DNA of 64,000 nt from an uncultured Mucilaginibacter sp. (GTDB lineage Bacteria; Bacteroidota; Bacteroidia; Sphingobacteriales; Sphingobacteriaceae). Position numbers and translations under genes: made by a program. Where the stretch lies: NCBI GenBank assembly GCA_903891475.1, contig CAITEP010000043.1, positions 1 through 64,000 on the forward strand, given 5' to 3'. The notes beneath the pieces are model-generated. The model ran no database searches, was not told the origin of the DNA, and saw only the letters and a list, made by a program, of their open reading frames with translations. This document shows positions 62,715 through 64,000 of this stretch, piece by piece; the stretch's first letter is position 1, and every line of letters starts with the position of its first letter.

Positions 62715-62914
62715 GAAATTATTTATGCTTTAGTATTAAGTTCCAAATATCACAATGGCAGTTTTGATATAGATAGGAGCATATTTGTTGCTTGTATTTG
62801 ACATTTTGAACATCTTTTTGATTGGAATTATTAAGGATTTAGGTTGATGACCTTTCATTAAACCAATGCGAATGGAGCATGCGAGCAGGCCCAACAATGG
62901 ATGCCCCTAAAAAA

Positions 62915-62947
62915 TTTGGATTTTAAAACATAAAACGCTTACCTTTG
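62915..62947 (+). promoter_or_regulatory. Promoter of the greA leader
   Basis: TTTG at 62915-62918, a 21-base spacer and TACCTTTG at 62940-62947, a full match to the Bacteroidota consensus. The start point is near 62954. Confidence 0.7.
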
Positions 62948-62953
62948 TTTTTT

Positions 62954-63044
62954 AAGAACAAGACTATGTAGGCGTACCCCATATAGTCTTGTTTGTTTTA
63001 TATATTGTAGCGTCCTTCTTAAAAAAGGGAGGGCGGTTTTTTTT
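62954..63044 (+). ncRNA. Candidate greA leader RNA
   Basis: From the promoter start point the RNA would contain hairpin 1 (13 base pairs with one G-U pair, 62957-62969 with 62981-62993, 11-base loop) and then a terminator ending at 63044. The result is a separate RNA of about 90 bases or an attenuated greA leader. In E. coli the greA promoter also yields short terminated leader RNAs (GraL). The similarity here is of layout, not of sequence. Confidence 0.5.
63011..63044 (+). terminator. Intrinsic terminator between the greA promoter and greA
   Basis: An 8-base-pair stem with two G-T pairs (63011-63018 with 63028-63035), a 9-base loop, then eight T (63037-63044). It lies 43 bases before the greA ATG, downstream of the only good promoter. 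Confidence 0.7.
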
Positions 63045-63087
63045 GGCAGCAATTGTACATTTTTTTAACATAATAAAATTGTGTTTT

Positions 63088-63561
63088 ATGGCAGAGGTAA
63101 CTTATTATACCAAAGAAGGATTAGAAAAATTAAAACAAGATTTGCACAGGTTAAAAACTGTTGAACGTGCAAATATTAGCAAAGCAATTGCCGAGGCCCG
63201 CGATAAAGGCGACCTATCGGAGAATGCGGAATATGACGCGGCTAAAGAAGCGCAAGGTTTACATGAAGCTAAAATTGCCCAATTACAAGAAGTAGTGGCC
63301 AACGCCCGCTTGTTGGATGAATCAAAACTGGACTTGACCAAGGTTTTGGCTTTATCAAGGGTTAAAATAAAGAATGTTAAAAGTGGTATGGTAATGAGTT
63401 ACCAACTGGTATCAGAAAGCGAGGCCGATTTAAAGGCTGGGAAAATTTCGCTTGCATCGCCCATTGCAAAAGGCTTGCTAGGTAAAAAAGTAGGCGAAAA
63501 AACTGAAATTACGGTACCTGCCGGCAAAATGGAGTTTGAGATTTTGGAAATTACCAGGTAA
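63088..63561 (+). CDS. greA: Transcription elongation factor GreA
   Basis: Rescues backtracked RNA polymerase by stimulating transcript cleavage. It is 157 residues. The N-terminal coiled coil carries the acidic tip (GDLSENAEYDAAKE, about residues 42-55, with the two catalytic acidic residues), and the C-terminal FKBP-like domain has ISLASPIAKGLLGKKVGEKTEITVPAG. The true start is ATG 63088; an in-frame upstream extension runs across the terminator and is not plausible. A strong terminator follows. Confidence 0.96.
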   Translation: MAEVTYYTKEGLEKLKQDLHRLKTVERANISKAIAEARDKGDLSENAEYDAAKEAQGLHEAKIAQLQEVVANARLLDESKLDLTKVLALSRVKIKNVKSGMVMSYQLVSESEADLKAGKISLASPIAKGLLGKKVGEKTEITVPAGKMEFEILEITR

Positions 63562-63613
63562 TTAATCAGCTCATCCTTTTAAAGATAGGTATTATTTCTA
63601 AAATAATTTTACT

Positions 63614-63638
63614 GGGGGGATTGATTTCCCCCTTTTTT
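63614..63638 (+). terminator. Intrinsic terminator after greA
   Basis: A stem of seven pairs (63614-63620 with 63626-63632, mostly G-C) and a 5-base loop, then TTTTTT. Confidence 0.85.
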
Positions 63639-63763
63639 ATTGGCTATTCGTTATCCTTGCCTTAGATAAATTGCCAAATCTATTTTATAATTAAAAGGTT
63701 TGTCTTTTAATTACTATATAAACACTTTCACAATTATTGCAACTAAAATGCGGAGATTGCATT

Positions 63764-64000
63764 ATGGTTGTTAATATGACAATTGAAGAGGAAATTACCA
63801 TTGTTGAACAGTGCCGAACCAACCCACAAGCATTTGGGCAATTTTTTGATTTTTGGTATTCCCCTATTTTCGGTTATATCTTTAGGCGAACTGCCGATTA
63901 CGACCTATCCAAAGACATAGCCGCAGAGACTTTTTTAAAAGCATATTTAACCATTAACCGTTTTCAGCATCGAGGCCATAGCATATCGGCTTGGTTTTAC
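63764..64000 (+). CDS. ECF-type RNA polymerase sigma factor (5' part)
   Basis: The frame is open from ATG 63764 to the window end (79 codons). The segment AFGQFFDFWYSPIFGYIFRRTADYDLSKDIAAETFLKAYLTI is region 2 of a sigma-70 ECF factor, the -10 and core-binding part. ATG 63776 is an alternative start. The rest, with region 4 and any anti-sigma gene, lies beyond the window. Confidence 0.85.
   Translation, partial: MVVNMTIEEEITIVEQCRTNPQAFGQFFDFWYSPIFGYIFRRTADYDLSKDIAAETFLKAYLTINRFQHRGHSISAWFY

Larger units (their letters stand above)
62703..63087. other. Intergenic region panD/greA
   Basis: A 385-base divergent region. The left part holds the panD promoter and about 190 bases with no recognised feature. 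The right part holds a full promoter facing greA and a leader with two hairpins, annotated separately. Confidence 0.6.

Noticed and set aside
62989..63087. 33-residue N-terminal extension of GreA
   Set aside because: It runs through the terminator hairpin and T tract, and GreA normally begins at the MAEVTYYTKEG segment.

Overview
The window is a chromosomal stretch of a Bacteroidota bacterium, most likely of the Sphingobacteriaceae (Pedobacter/Mucilaginibacter-like). The evidence is AT-rich DNA, start codons mostly without a Shine-Dalgarno sequence, repeated matches to the Bacteroidota promoter (-33 TTTG, -7 TAnnTTTG), and family-typical genes (ApaG, YtxJ-type bacillithiol protein, paired TPM proteins, YXWGXW proteins, a CarB lacking its allosteric domain). 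There are no rRNA or tRNA genes, no CRISPR array, no insertion sequence and no recognisable prophage.

Layout. 0.2-7.4 kb: glycine decarboxylase gcvP, a D-2-hydroxyacid dehydrogenase, a hypothetical protein, an RsmI-like methylase and a flavin monooxygenase. 7.6-9.8 kb: a restriction-modification island with an intact cytosine methyltransferase and a restriction enzyme gene broken by one in-frame TGA. 9.8-12.5 kb: a leftward operon CPBP protease - DUF2007 - cdsA - psd (phospholipid synthesis). 12.5-17.9 kb: dusB, apaG, two tandem YXWGXW secreted proteins and a DAO-family oxidase. 17.9-23.2 kb: glgA-glgC (glycogen) and surE - small membrane protein - lpxB. 23.4-36 kb: an Fe-S membrane protein, an M61 peptidase, a response regulator fused in an operon to a BadF-type kinase, lnt, rsmI, membrane proteins, two TPM proteins, a NUDIX hydrolase and an NHL-repeat lipoprotein. 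36-48 kb: carB, ileS-dksA-like-lspA, gcvH-vanZ-small lipoprotein and feoA-feoB. 48-51 kb: a tandem palindromic intergenic element, an SprT-like protein and three AT-rich hypothetical genes. 51-58 kb: a carbohydrate porin, YceI, a GH79-like lipoprotein, a histidine kinase, a methyltransferase, a SHOCT protein, OsmC and YtxJ. 58-64 kb: ribH, a TPR protein, recF-DUF721, a TonB-domain protein, panD, greA and the start of an ECF sigma factor gene.

Several genes serve the cell envelope (lpxB, lnt, lspA, cdsA, psd, several lipoproteins). Others serve central metabolism (glycine cleavage, glycogen, pyrimidine/arginine precursor, riboflavin, pantothenate) and translation (ileS, dusB, rsmI).

No clear new multi-gene system was found. 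The most interesting signals are small: a GXHH-type signature in IleRS; a greA leader with a promoter followed by a terminator; a carB leader with mutually exclusive pairings; a candidate terminated small RNA near 32.5 kb; a tandem palindromic element after feoB; and the nonsense-split restriction enzyme beside a live methyltransferase. Promoter calls rest on motif matches by eye. All functions are inferred from sequence recognition, without database searches.
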